Positions 1 through 7,917 of a stretch of 64,000 nt of DNA are shown piece after piece. The DNA is taken from assembly GCA_004297335.1 (NCBI GenBank), contig SCUD01000171.1, positions 1-64,000 on the forward strand, in the 5' to 3' direction. The stretch's first letter is position 1. Every line of letters starts with the position of its first letter. The stretch comes from Gammaproteobacteria bacterium. Its GTDB lineage: Bacteria; Pseudomonadota; Gammaproteobacteria; Steroidobacterales; Steroidobacteraceae. The notes under the pieces were generated by a model, which saw only the letters and a program-made list of their open reading frames with translations, was not told the origin of the DNA and made no database searches. The translations under genes were made by a program, and so were the position numbers.

Positions 1-1148
1 ACGGCGGCGACCAGCAGCCAGCCGAGCAGCGGCTGGCTGCGCGTGAGGCCCCGGATCGCGTCGATGCGCTGCGTGCCCTCGAGCTGCGACACGTAGCCGA
101 CGCCGAAGAAGATCGCGGACTTGGTCAGGCTGTGCATGACCATGTGCAGCAGTCCGGCGAAGTTCGCGATCGGTCCGCCGAGCCCGAAGGCGAAGGTGAT
201 GATGCCCATGTGCTCGATCGAGGAATAGGCAAACATGCGCTTGATGTCGCGCCGCCGGAAGATCATGAAGCCGGCGAACAGCAGCGACGCCAGGCCCATC
301 GCCACCATCAGCGGGCCCGCGGCGATGACCGCCGGGTTGCCGGCCATGATCAGCTTGAAGCGCAGCAGCGCGAACAGCGCCACGTTCAGCAGCAGGCCGG
401 ACAGCACCGCGGAAATCGGCGTCGGGCCCTCGGCATGCGCGTCCGGCAGCCAGGCATGCACTGGGGCCAGCCCGACCTTGGTGCCGTAGCCGAGGATCAG
501 GAACACGAAGGCGAGGTTCAGCAGCGCCGGATCGAAGCGGTCCGAAGCCGCAACCAGCCGGTCCCAGGCCATCGCCGGCGTGCCCTGCCCGAGGTGCTGC
601 TGGGCGGCCAGGTAGACCAGGATCGTGCCGAACAGCGCCAGCGCAATGCCGACCGAACCCAGGATGAAGTACTTCCAGGCCGCCTCCAGCGCGGCGCTGG
701 TCCGGTACATGCCGACCATCACCACGGTCGTCAGCGTCGCGACCTCGATCGCGACCCACATCAGGCCGATGTTGTTCGACACCAGCGCGACGTTCATCGC
801 CAGCATCAGCAGCTGGTACATCGCGTGATAGAAACGCAGATCCCGCCGCCGCAGCCGGCGCGCCTGCAGCTCGTGGGCGATGTAGCCCGCACTGAACACA
901 CTGGTCGTGAAGCCAACCAGCGCACCGACGATCAGGAACACGACGTTGACGTCATCGACCAGCAGGTACAGCGATGGTTCCGGCCGGTGGGCATAGAGCA
1001 GCCCGGCGCACAGCAGCGTCAGTGCGCAGAACACGACGTTGAGTGGCGCCGATACCCGGTAGGACGGGACCGCCGCTCCGGCCAGCAGACCGAGGGCTGG
1101 CACGCCCAGCAGTCCCGACAAGGCGACCGTGGCGAGCGACAGGCTCAT
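1..1148 (-). CDS. hyfF: Hydrogenase-4-like membrane subunit HyfF (NuoL/M family), partial
   Basis: Proton-translocating antiporter-like subunit of a hydrogenase-4/complex-I-type membrane complex in the inner membrane. The first 382 codons are visible and the C-terminus lies beyond the left edge. The protein is hydrophobic throughout. It has the family signature around the transport lysine (KVGLAPVHAWLPDAHAEGPT) and a later conserved stretch (RDIKRMFAYSSIEHMGI). The ATG overlaps the hyfE stop by 4 nt (ATGA), so translation is probably coupled. The gene is last of four visible hyf genes; any large and small catalytic subunits would lie outside the window. HyfF is favoured over NuoL or NuoM because of the HyfB-C-E neighbours. 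Confidence 0.85.
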   Translation of the reverse strand, partial: MSLSLATVALSGLLGVPALGLLAGAAVPSYRVSAPLNVVFCALTLLCAGLLYAHRPEPSLYLLVDDVNVVFLIVGALVGFTTSVFSAGYIAHELQARRLRRRDLRFYHAMYQLLMLAMNVALVSNNIGLMWVAIEVATLTTVVMVGMYRTSAALEAAWKYFILGSVGIALALFGTILVYLAAQQHLGQGTPAMAWDRLVAASDRFDPALLNLAFVFLILGYGTKVGLAPVHAWLPDAHAEGPTPISAVLSGLLLNVALFALLRFKLIMAGNPAVIAAGPLMVAMGLASLLFAGFMIFRRRDIKRMFAYSSIEHMGIITFAFGLGGPIANFAGLLHMVMHSLTKSAIFFGVGYVSQLEGTQRIDAIRGLTRSQPLLGWLLVAA

Positions 1149-1807
1149 GAGGACTCGCCCCGCGACATGTCGAGCACCTGCACATCGACGGTGTCGAAGC
1201 GCTCGCGGATGCGGAACAGGAAGATCCCGATCACGATGAAGGCGATCAGCACGGAGAACGCGACGCTGATCTCGACCACCAGCGGCATGCCCCGGGCGCC
1301 GGTCGCGGCCAGCACCAGCCCGTTCTCGAGCGACATGAAGCCGATCACCTGGCTGACGGCGTTGCGGCGCGTCACCATCATCAGCAGGCCCAGCAGCACG
1401 ACCGACAGCGCGAACGACAGGTCCTCGCGCACGAACGCACCGGCCGCCTCGGTGACCGGCAGCATCACGATCACCGACAGCGCGACCAGCCCCATGCCGA
1501 AGAGCATCGTCGGCCCGATGCTGACGGCGCTCTCGAGCGTACCGTGGATACCGAGGCGCACGACGATGCGGTGCAGCGCCACCGGGATGACCACGCCCTT
1601 GAACACCAGTGCGATCAGCGCGGTGATGAACAGGTGTGGCGCGCCCTGCACCCAGGCCTGCCAGCCGACCGAGAAGGCCAGCACGCAGGCGTGCAGCGCG
1701 AAGGTGTTGAGCAGCGCGAACATGCGGTCCTGGTACAGCAGCAGGAAGCTCACCAGCACCAGCGAGCCGGCCAGGAAATGAGCGACATCGGCCTCGATCG
1801 GACTCAT
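1145..1807 (-). CDS. hyfE: Hydrogenase-4 component E
   Basis: Small membrane subunit (220 aa) of the hydrogenase-4-like complex. Its C-terminal half resembles NuoK/MnhC-type subunits. About six hydrophobic segments are visible, with the typical stretch near QVIGFMSLENGLVLAA, where the glutamate corresponds to the conserved membrane carboxylate of the NuoK fold. The start overlaps the hyfC stop by 4 nt and the stop overlaps the hyfF start by 4 nt. The E. coli hyf operon has an extra NuoL-like gene, hyfD, between hyfC and hyfE; it is absent here. Confidence 0.85.
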   Translation of the reverse strand: MSPIEADVAHFLAGSLVLVSFLLLYQDRMFALLNTFALHACVLAFSVGWQAWVQGAPHLFITALIALVFKGVVIPVALHRIVVRLGIHGTLESAVSIGPTMLFGMGLVALSVIVMLPVTEAAGAFVREDLSFALSVVLLGLLMMVTRRNAVSQVIGFMSLENGLVLAATGARGMPLVVEISVAFSVLIAFIVIGIFLFRIRERFDTVDVQVLDMSRGESS

Positions 1808-2754
1808 CCGGACACCCGCGAGACGAACAGCAGGATCACGCCGAGCAACCCGAGCATCAGCGCCATGCCCAGGAACTCCGGCACGCGGAACACGCGCATC
1901 TTGGCGATCGCGGTCTCGAACAGCACCAGCAGGAACCCGCCTGCGGCCAGCTTGCCGAGCCAGGCGCCGAACCCGGCCAGGTACCCGGCCCAGCCGGTAC
2001 CGGCGGTGGCCATGCCCCAGGGCGTGAACACGCAGGCGATCAGCGACAGGTGCAGCAGCAGCTTCAGCGATGCGGCCGCCTCGAGCACCGCGAGGTGGCG
2101 GCCCGAGTACTCGAGGATCATGGCCTCGTGGACCATCGTCAACTCGAGGTGGGTCGCCGGGTTGTCGACCGGGATCCGGGCATTCTCGGCGATCGAGACG
2201 ATGAACAGCGCGATCAGCGCCAGCCCGAGCGAGAAGCTGAGCCCGGCGCCCGGGCCGAGCAGGAAGGCCGATACGTTGCTGAGCTGCGTCGAGCCGGCGA
2301 ACAGCGACAGCGTGAACACGACCATCAGCATCGCCGGTTCAGCCAGTGACGCGAACATCATCTCGCGGCTGGCGCCGATACCGCCGAAGCCGGTGCCGAC
2401 ATCGAGGCCGGCGAGCGCCAGGAAGAACCGCGCGGTGCCGAGCAGCGCGACGATGACGATGAGGTCGGCGGCGGCGCTGAACATCAGGCCACCAGCAAAA
2501 GTCGGCACCAGCGAAGCGGCGACCCAGGTCGCGGCGAAGATCAGGTAGGGCGCCGAGCGGAACAGCCAGGACGCGTTGTGCGCGACCACCGCCTCCTTGC
2601 GCATCAGCCGGGCGAGGTCGCGATAGGGCTGCAGCAGCGGCGGCCCTTGCCGGCGCAGCAGCCGGGCCCGGATCCGGCGGGTCAGGCCGGTCAGCAGTGG
2701 GGCAAATGCCAGCACCAGCACGAGCTGCACGAACTGCGTGACCCAGGCCCGCAT
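1804..2754 (-). CDS. hyfC: Hydrogenase-4 component C / formate hydrogenlyase subunit 4 (NuoH-like)
   Basis: NuoH/HycD-family subunit (316 aa) that joins the membrane arm to the hydrophilic module of hydrogenase-4 or formate-hydrogenlyase complexes. About eight hydrophobic helices are visible. The family signatures are the N-terminal GPPLLQPYRDLARLMRKE and the cytosolic-loop motif ENARIPVDNPATHLELTMVHE, with the acidic residues typical of NuoH. The ATG at 2754 was chosen because MRAWVTQFVQ matches a normal family N-terminus and gives a 1-nt overlap with the hyfB stop codon. A longer in-frame extension reads as an out-of-frame shadow of hyfB. Confidence 0.87.
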   Translation of the reverse strand: MRAWVTQFVQLVLVLAFAPLLTGLTRRIRARLLRRQGPPLLQPYRDLARLMRKEAVVAHNASWLFRSAPYLIFAATWVAASLVPTFAGGLMFSAAADLIVIVALLGTARFFLALAGLDVGTGFGGIGASREMMFASLAEPAMLMVVFTLSLFAGSTQLSNVSAFLLGPGAGLSFSLGLALIALFIVSIAENARIPVDNPATHLELTMVHEAMILEYSGRHLAVLEAAASLKLLLHLSLIACVFTPWGMATAGTGWAGYLAGFGAWLGKLAAGGFLLVLFETAIAKMRVFRVPEFLGMALMLGLLGVILLFVSRVSG

Positions 2755-4763
2755 CAGCGCGACGTCCCGATGATGACGAGCAGCACGATCAGGGCGATAA
2801 ACACCACGGCCAGGTACTTGCGGATCGTCAGGAACTGCAGCGCGTTGAGATATCCGGCGGTCGCGTCGACTGCCCGCACCACTGGCGCATACAGGGCGTC
2901 CCACACGGTGTCGTGCAACTCCACCCGCAGGCGGGCCGGACCGGTGTCACCGGGACCCGGCATGGACACCTGTTCCCGGGCACGGAAGACGACGCTGCCG
3001 AAGACGCGCCGGATCGGCTGCGCGAAGCCGCCCGGCGTGTACTGGGCCAGCGGACTGGGTTCCGGGAAACCGCAGTCCCAGGCCGCCGAGCGCCGCAGTG
3101 CATGCGAGGCAAAGCGCCGCGCGATCAGCGCGGTCACGGCCGCCGCGCTCGCGATCATCACGAACACGAGCAGGCCGTTGTAGGCGCCACGCTGCGCGTC
3201 GACCGGAGCGATACCGAGCCACGGCTGCCCCGACTGCGGCGCCAGGCGCCCCTGGACCACGAGTTCGCTCACGCTGCCCAGGCTGTCGATCACGAGTCCT
3301 GGCAGCACGCCGGCCAGCAGGCACAGCGCCGCGAGGACCAGCATCGCGCCGAGCGACCACGGGTCGGTCTCGCCGGCGCCCGCCGCTGGTTCGGACCGCG
3401 CTCGCCCGAGGAAGGTCGAACCGAAGGCGCGGACCGAACAGGCGGCCGCGAGCGCCGCTGAACAGGCCAGCGTCGCGCCGACCGCCGGGACCAGCAGCCG
3501 CGGAATCCACTGCGGCAGCTGCGGACTCAACAGGATGGCCTGGAAGGTCAGCCACTCCGAGGCGAAGCCGTTGAATGGCGGCAGCGCAGAGATCGCGACG
3601 CAGCCCGCAAGGAACGCCAGCGCCGTGAGCGGCATGCGGTGAATCAGCCCGCCGAGACGCTGCATGTCGCGCTCCCCGGTGGCATGCAGCACAGCGCCGG
3701 AGCCGAGGAACAGCAGGCTCTTGAACAGCGAGTGGTTGAATCCATGGAAGATCGCCGCAACGATCGCCAGTGCCGCCGCCACGGCCATGCCATTGGCCTT
3801 GAATGTGAGCGCGAGGCCGAGCCCGATGAAGATGATCCCGATGTTTTCGACCGTGGAATAGGCCAGCATCCGCTTCAGGTCCTGCTCCATCAGCGCGTGG
3901 AGGACACCGAGCAGGGCGGTGGCCGCCGCGGCCAGCAGTACCGGGATGCTCCACCACCAGGCCGGGGGACCGGAAAGGTCGAAGACAATCCGGATGAATC
4001 CGTAGACGGCGACCTTGGTCATCACGCCGCTCATCAGCGCGGAGACGTGGCTCGGCGCCGCAGGATGCGCGAGCGGCAGCCAGGCATGCAGCGGCACCAG
4101 GCCCGCCTTCGAGCCAGCGCCGATCAGCGCCAGCACCAGCACGATCGCCGCCGGCGCAAACGCCGTCGCCTGGCGCATCTGCCCGAAGGCGTAGCCACCA
4201 TCCGGGCCGGCAAGGACCCCGAAGGCGAGCAGCAGCGTCAGCGCCCCGCCGGTCGCCATGATCAGATACACGAGGCCGGCGCGCCGATTCGAATCGCTGC
4301 AATCATCACTGACCACGAGCGCCCAGGACGCCAGCGACATGAACTCCCAGCCGATCAGGAAGGAGAACGCATCCTGCGCGAGCAGTACGACGTTCATCCC
4401 GGCGATGAACGCAGGGTAGAACGGCAGCACCCGCTGCTGCTCGCGAACGTGCCGGCCGAGCCCGATGGCGCCGACACTGACGATGGCCGAGGCGAGGTTG
4501 ACGATCACCGCGAACGCGGCGCTCAGCGCGTCAAAGCCGAGCTGGGTCCGGGCCAGCGGCATTCCGACCCGGAGCTCGAGCGCCACACCCGGCGCTCCAC
4601 CGGCGCCGAGGGCCTGCAACGCGATGCCGGCGAGCGCCAGGCAGATGAGCGCGCTTGCACCGTAGGTCAGCGCGGCCGCATGGCGCGCGCGCGCCAGTAA
4701 CGCACTGCCGACCGCCAGTGCGAGCAACAGCCCGATGCCGACGCCGGCGAGTTGATTCAGCAA
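2754..4763 (-). CDS. hyfB: Hydrogenase-4 component B (NuoL/MrpA-like proton channel)
   Basis: Antiporter-like subunit (669 aa, close to the length of E. coli HyfB). Membrane signatures include the glutamate of GWEFMSLASW, the lysine of GSKAGLVPLHAWLP, and DLKRMLAYSTVENIG. It is the first gene of the hyfB-C-E-F operon. The start is a TTG directly after an in-frame TAG, so no longer start is possible. A weak AGGTG lies upstream. A CATAAT -10-like element (4788-4793) would give a leader of about 20 nt that overlaps the TGCA palindrome shared with the divergent RHH gene. Whether the complex evolves hydrogen cannot be told from the visible part. Confidence 0.87.
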   Translation of the reverse strand: MLNQLAGVGIGLLLALAVGSALLARARHAAALTYGASALICLALAGIALQALGAGGAPGVALELRVGMPLARTQLGFDALSAAFAVIVNLASAIVSVGAIGLGRHVREQQRVLPFYPAFIAGMNVVLLAQDAFSFLIGWEFMSLASWALVVSDDCSDSNRRAGLVYLIMATGGALTLLLAFGVLAGPDGGYAFGQMRQATAFAPAAIVLVLALIGAGSKAGLVPLHAWLPLAHPAAPSHVSALMSGVMTKVAVYGFIRIVFDLSGPPAWWWSIPVLLAAAATALLGVLHALMEQDLKRMLAYSTVENIGIIFIGLGLALTFKANGMAVAAALAIVAAIFHGFNHSLFKSLLFLGSGAVLHATGERDMQRLGGLIHRMPLTALAFLAGCVAISALPPFNGFASEWLTFQAILLSPQLPQWIPRLLVPAVGATLACSAALAAACSVRAFGSTFLGRARSEPAAGAGETDPWSLGAMLVLAALCLLAGVLPGLVIDSLGSVSELVVQGRLAPQSGQPWLGIAPVDAQRGAYNGLLVFVMIASAAAVTALIARRFASHALRRSAAWDCGFPEPSPLAQYTPGGFAQPIRRVFGSVVFRAREQVSMPGPGDTGPARLRVELHDTVWDALYAPVVRAVDATAGYLNALQFLTIRKYLAVVFIALIVLLVIIGTSR

Positions 4764-4765
4764 CT

Positions 4766-4789
4766 ATTGCACCTGCATGCACATGCAAT
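4766..4789. promoter_or_regulatory. TGCA-rich 24-bp palindrome, probable operator
   Basis: An inverted repeat with the layout ATTGCA-3 nt-GCATGC-3 nt-TGCAAT is centred between hyfB and the divergent RHH gene. Eighteen of 24 positions are symmetric and all mismatches fall in the two 3-nt spacers. It contains four TGCA tetrads. It covers the -35 and spacer of the rightward promoter and the transcribed side of the leftward -10. RHH repressors commonly bind tandem short palindromes of this kind as dimers of dimers. That the RHH protein next door binds here is inference. Confidence 0.6.
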
Positions 4790-4795
4790 TATGCT
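4767..4795 (+). promoter_or_regulatory. Predicted sigma-70 promoter of the RHH gene
   Basis: The elements are TTGCAC (-35, 4767-4772), a 17-nt spacer and TATGCT (-10, 4790-4795), giving a start near 4802 and a short leader before the ATG at 4827. The -35 and spacer coincide with the TGCA palindrome, which is the expected geometry for autorepression. Confidence 0.55.
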
Positions 4796-4826
4796 TGAAT
4801 CATCTCACGATGTGGTTGAGCTGTAA

Positions 4827-5018
4827 ATGAATGTCCAACCGGACCGGCCCGTCGAAGAGCGCACTGCCCGACTCACCGTGCTGATCGATCCGCGCAAGAA
4901 AGCCGTGTTCGAGCGGCTCTGCGCCCAGGAAGACCTGACGCCCTCGCAGGTCGTGCGGCGGCTGATCCGCAGCTACATCGAGGAGCGGCAGGGTCGCCCG
5001 TGGACCGCAGGGGATTGA
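4827..5018 (+). CDS. Ribbon-helix-helix DNA-binding protein
   Basis: A 63-aa protein with one CopG/Arc-type ribbon-helix-helix fold. A beta strand (ARLTVLID, about residues 13-20) is followed by two helices, RKKAVFERLCAQED and the TPSQVVRRLIRSYIEER segment whose T-P-S-Q turn is typical of the family. There is no ligand domain, so it probably acts as a simple dimeric repressor. It is transcribed divergently from the hyf-like operon and has a TGCA palindrome in its own promoter, so it is a candidate autorepressor and hyf regulator. No toxin partner is adjacent, and the next gene (panC) is convergent. An orphan antitoxin is the main alternative. Confidence 0.75.
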   Translation: MNVQPDRPVEERTARLTVLIDPRKKAVFERLCAQEDLTPSQVVRRLIRSYIEERQGRPWTAGD

Positions 5019-5039
5019 ATGCCGGATTGATGCCGCCGT

Positions 5040-5897
5040 TCAGGCGGAGACAGCCTCGACGCGCAGGTTATCGATGAGCCGCGTCGTGCCGAGTCGCGCG
5101 GCGACCAGGATCACGAGTTCGGCTTCGTCCGCTGCGGGCGCGCCGAGATCAGCGGCGCGGCGTATGGCCACGTAGTCGGGCACGAATCCAGCCTGGGTGA
5201 GCGCCTCCAGCGCCCCGCTCTCGAGTTGCTCCCAGCCGCGCTCTCCCGCCAGGACCCGCGCGCGCGTGGCCTGCAGCGTCCGCTGCAAGGTCGGCGCCAG
5301 CGCGCGCTCGGCCGGCGACAGATAGACATTGCGGGAAGACAGGGCCAGGCCGTCCACATCGCGGACGATCGGCGCACCGACGATCCGGACCGGCAGGCAC
5401 AAGTCACGCACCAGGCGGCGAATCACCACGAGCTGCTGGAAATCCTTCTCGCCGAATACCGCGACGTCGACCTGCGCGATATTCAGCAGCTTGGTCACGA
5501 CGGTGGCGACGCCGGCGAAATGGCCCGGCCGGAACCGGCCCTCGAGGATGTCCGCGAGGCCAGTCACCTCCACGGTGGTTCCACCCACCGTACCGCCCGG
5601 GTAGATCTCGGCGACCGCGGGTGCGAACAGCAGCGACGCCCCGGCTCCCGCCAGCAGCTCACGGTCGCGGCCGAGGTTGCGCGGGTAGCGCTCGAAGTCC
5701 TCATTCGGTCCGAATTGCGTCGGATTGACGAAGACCGTGGCAATGACCCGGTCGGCGGCGGCGCCGGCGCAGCGCACCAGACTCAGGTGCCCCGCGTGCA
5801 GGCTGCCCATCGTCGGCACCAGTCCAACGGTGAGGCCGGCGGCGCGCCAATCGGCCACCTGCCGGCGCAGCTCCGCGATCTGGCTCAGCACTTCCAT
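5040..5897 (-). CDS. panC: Pantothenate synthetase
   Basis: Cytosolic ligase that condenses pantoate and beta-alanine with ATP to make pantothenate, the precursor of coenzyme A. The 285-aa length is normal. The nucleotidyltransferase HIGH-type motif is in TMGSLHAGHLSLVR near residue 30, and the KMSKS-like loop is LSSRNVYL. The ATG at 5897 (MEVLSQIAEL) is chosen because upstream in-frame sequence lies inside panB and is low-complexity. Sixteen nucleotides separate it from panB, so the two are co-transcribed. It ends convergent with the RHH gene. Confidence 0.95.
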   Translation of the reverse strand: MEVLSQIAELRRQVADWRAAGLTVGLVPTMGSLHAGHLSLVRCAGAAADRVIATVFVNPTQFGPNEDFERYPRNLGRDRELLAGAGASLLFAPAVAEIYPGGTVGGTTVEVTGLADILEGRFRPGHFAGVATVVTKLLNIAQVDVAVFGEKDFQQLVVIRRLVRDLCLPVRIVGAPIVRDVDGLALSSRNVYLSPAERALAPTLQRTLQATRARVLAGERGWEQLESGALEALTQAGFVPDYVAIRRAADLGAPAADEAELVILVAARLGTTRLIDNLRVEAVSA

Positions 5898-5913
5898 GGC
5901 GTGCTCGCGGGCA

Positions 5914-6741
5914 TCAGAAACAATGTTCCGGGGCCGGGTAGCTGCGATCCTTGACCGCAGCGACGTAAGCCTCGATCGCGGCCAGCGGACTGCCGGCACC
6001 GGCCATGAAGTTGTGGGCGAACTTCGGCTTGCGCCCGGGTGTGATGTCGAGGATGTCGTAGAGCACGAGGATCTGGCCGTCGACGTCGCCACCGGCGCCG
6101 ATGCCGATCACCGGCACCGACAGGTCGGCGGCGATCGCCGCCCCGAGCGTGGCCGGGATGCACTCGAGCAGCACGATGTCGGCGCCGGCATCCTGCAGTT
6201 CGTGGGCCGTGGCGCGCATGCGTTCCGCGGCCTCGTGTTCGCGCCCCTGAACGCGGAAACCGCCGACCTTGTGCACCGACTGCGGCTTGAGGCCGACGTG
6301 TGCGCAGACCGGGATGTCGTGCCGCGCGAGGAATTCCACGATGTTGAGCTGCGATGCGCCGCTCTCGAGCTTGACCATCTTGGCGCCACCCTCCTGCATC
6401 AGCCGCACGGAGTTGGCGAGCGCGGCCTCGCAGGTCGCATAGCTCATGAAGGGCAGGTCCGCAACCAGGAACGGCCGCGCCAGTCCGCGCGCTACCGCGC
6501 GCGTGTGATACAGCACGTGTTCCATCGTCACCGGCACCGTGGTCTCGTGGCCCTGGATCACCATGCCGAGCGAATCCCCGACCAGCACCAGGTCCACGCC
6601 GGCCTGGTCGAGCAGCATGGCGAAGCTCGCGTCGTAGGCGGTCAGGCAGGCGACGCGCTCGCCGTCGATCTTCATCTTCTGCAGCGTCGCGATGCTGACC
6701 GGCGGCCGCGGCGAACCGCGTTGTTCGAGTTGCGTGTACAT
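5914..6741 (-). CDS. panB: 3-methyl-2-oxobutanoate hydroxymethyltransferase
   Basis: First committed enzyme of pantothenate synthesis: it transfers a hydroxymethyl group from 5,10-methylene-THF to 2-oxoisovalerate to form ketopantoate. The 275-aa TIM-barrel protein carries family motifs LTAYDASFA, LVGDSLGMV with the metal-binding Asp, GAKMVKLE, and GLKPQSVHKVGGF. It sits between a deoxynucleoside kinase gene (10 nt) and panC (16 nt). The order pcnB-folK-panB-panC is conserved in gammaproteobacteria. Confidence 0.95.
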   Translation of the reverse strand: MYTQLEQRGSPRPPVSIATLQKMKIDGERVACLTAYDASFAMLLDQAGVDLVLVGDSLGMVIQGHETTVPVTMEHVLYHTRAVARGLARPFLVADLPFMSYATCEAALANSVRLMQEGGAKMVKLESGASQLNIVEFLARHDIPVCAHVGLKPQSVHKVGGFRVQGREHEAAERMRATAHELQDAGADIVLLECIPATLGAAIAADLSVPVIGIGAGGDVDGQILVLYDILDITPGRKPKFAHNFMAGAGSPLAAIEAYVAAVKDRSYPAPEHCF

Positions 6742-6750
6742 GGTGGCTCC

Positions 6751-7410
6751 TCAGTGCCGGACCGGGTTGAGGTAATGACGCCCGCTGCGGGTAGCGCGGA
6801 TCGCTGCGAACAGCTCGTCGAAGTCCCGCGAATCGCCGACCGGGTCGATCTCCCCGGCGTTGACGATCAGCAGCGGCGAGGCCGTGTACTGGTGGAAGAA
6901 GCGCGTGTAGGCCTCGCTGAGCTTCTCGAGATAGCTGGCATCGATGTACTTCTCGAAGCGCACGCCGCGCCGCGCGATCCGCTCCAGCAGCACGTCGACC
7001 GGCGCCTGCAGGAACACCACCAGGTCCGGCCGTGGAGCCTCGAGCGCCAGGCGCGCATAGACCTGGTCGTACAGCGCGAACTCGTCGTCGTCGAGCGTCA
7101 CGCGCGCAAACAGCCGGTCCTTTTCCAGCAGGTAATCCGCGATCCGCACTGGTGCGAACAGGTCCTGCTGGCGCAGCGCCCCGAGCTGGCGCGCGCGCTG
7201 GAACAGGAAGAAGAGCTGGGCCGGGAACGCCGCCGCTTTCGGATCCCGGTAGAAGCGCTCGAGGAACGGGTTCTCGTGCGCCTGTTCGAACACGGTTTCG
7301 GCGCCCACGGCGGCAGCCAGCCGCTCCGCCAGGCTGGTCTTGCCGACCCCGATCAGTCCCTCGACCACCACCAGGCGGTGTGGCCAGTCACTGTGCTTTG
7401 CTGCGCTCAC
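6751..7410 (-). CDS. Deoxynucleoside kinase family protein
   Basis: Predicted deoxyribonucleoside kinase (219 aa) for nucleotide salvage. The P-loop is EGLIGVGKTSLAE. The LID/arginine-rich region is VLLERIARRGVRFEKYI and the DRS-like loop is YLLEKDRLFA, all typical of the dNK/dGK family that is often encoded between folK and panB. I chose the GTG at 7410 because it follows a GGGGA ribosome-binding sequence. An ATG at 7443 in the same frame would add 11 residues and overlap folK more. Substrate preference (dA, dG or dC) cannot be read. Confidence 0.85.
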   Translation of the reverse strand: MSAAKHSDWPHRLVVVEGLIGVGKTSLAERLAAAVGAETVFEQAHENPFLERFYRDPKAAAFPAQLFFLFQRARQLGALRQQDLFAPVRIADYLLEKDRLFARVTLDDDEFALYDQVYARLALEAPRPDLVVFLQAPVDVLLERIARRGVRFEKYIDASYLEKLSEAYTRFFHQYTASPLLIVNAGEIDPVGDSRDFDELFAAIRATRSGRHYLNPVRH

Positions 7411-7909
7411 CGGATCCCCATTTCCCGAGCGGCCGGACGCCATCACCACCGACCTGGCCCAGGAGCATACGCACCCGGCCGTGCCCGGGCACCCACAGCT
7501 CCGGGGCGATTTCCGCGAGAGGATACAGTACGAAGTTGCGCTGATGCAGTCCCGGATGCGGCAGTTGCAGACCGCCCGAATCGCAGCACAGCTCGCCGAG
7601 CAGCAACAGGTCGAGGTCGATCCGGCGCGGCCCCCAGCGTATTGAGGGCTCGACCTTGCCCTGGGCGCGCTCGATCGCCCGCAGTTCACCGAGCAGCGCC
7701 AGCGGTTCGAGCGCCGTCAGCAGCCCGGCCACGGCATTGACGAAATCCGGCTGGTCCGGCGGGCCGAGCGGGGCCGAGCTCCACAGTCCCGAGCGGAGCA
7801 CGAGGCGCGATCCAGGCAGGGCCACGAGCCGCGCGAACCCGTCCACGACCTGGCGCTCCGGATCATCGAGGTTGCTGCCGAGCCCGACATACGCCGGCCG
7901 CCACCGCAT
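7388..7909 (-). CDS. folK: 6-hydroxymethyl-7,8-dihydropterin pyrophosphokinase
   Basis: Folate pathway kinase (173 aa) that transfers pyrophosphate from ATP to hydroxymethyl-dihydropterin. The HPPK signatures are YVGLGSNLDDP at the N-terminus and the metal- and ATP-binding WGPRRIDLDLLLLG. PHPGLHQRNFVLYPL completes the family pattern. The start at 7909 lies 8 nt after the pcnB stop, and the end overlaps the kinase start by about 23 nt. Confidence 0.95.
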   Translation of the reverse strand: MRWRPAYVGLGSNLDDPERQVVDGFARLVALPGSRLVLRSGLWSSAPLGPPDQPDFVNAVAGLLTALEPLALLGELRAIERAQGKVEPSIRWGPRRIDLDLLLLGELCCDSGGLQLPHPGLHQRNFVLYPLAEIAPELWVPGHGRVRMLLGQVGGDGVRPLGKWGSGERSKAQ

Positions 7910-7917
7910 CGCGCCGC

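Noticed and set aside
132-1781. A 549-codon plus-strand frame opposite hyfF/hyfE
   Set aside because: Low-complexity Arg/Gln/His translation, antisense to clear membrane proteins.
5898-6092. A 65-residue N-terminal extension of panC
   Set aside because: Ser/Arg/Thr-rich translation of the panB 3' end in another frame; MEVLSQIAEL is the standard start.
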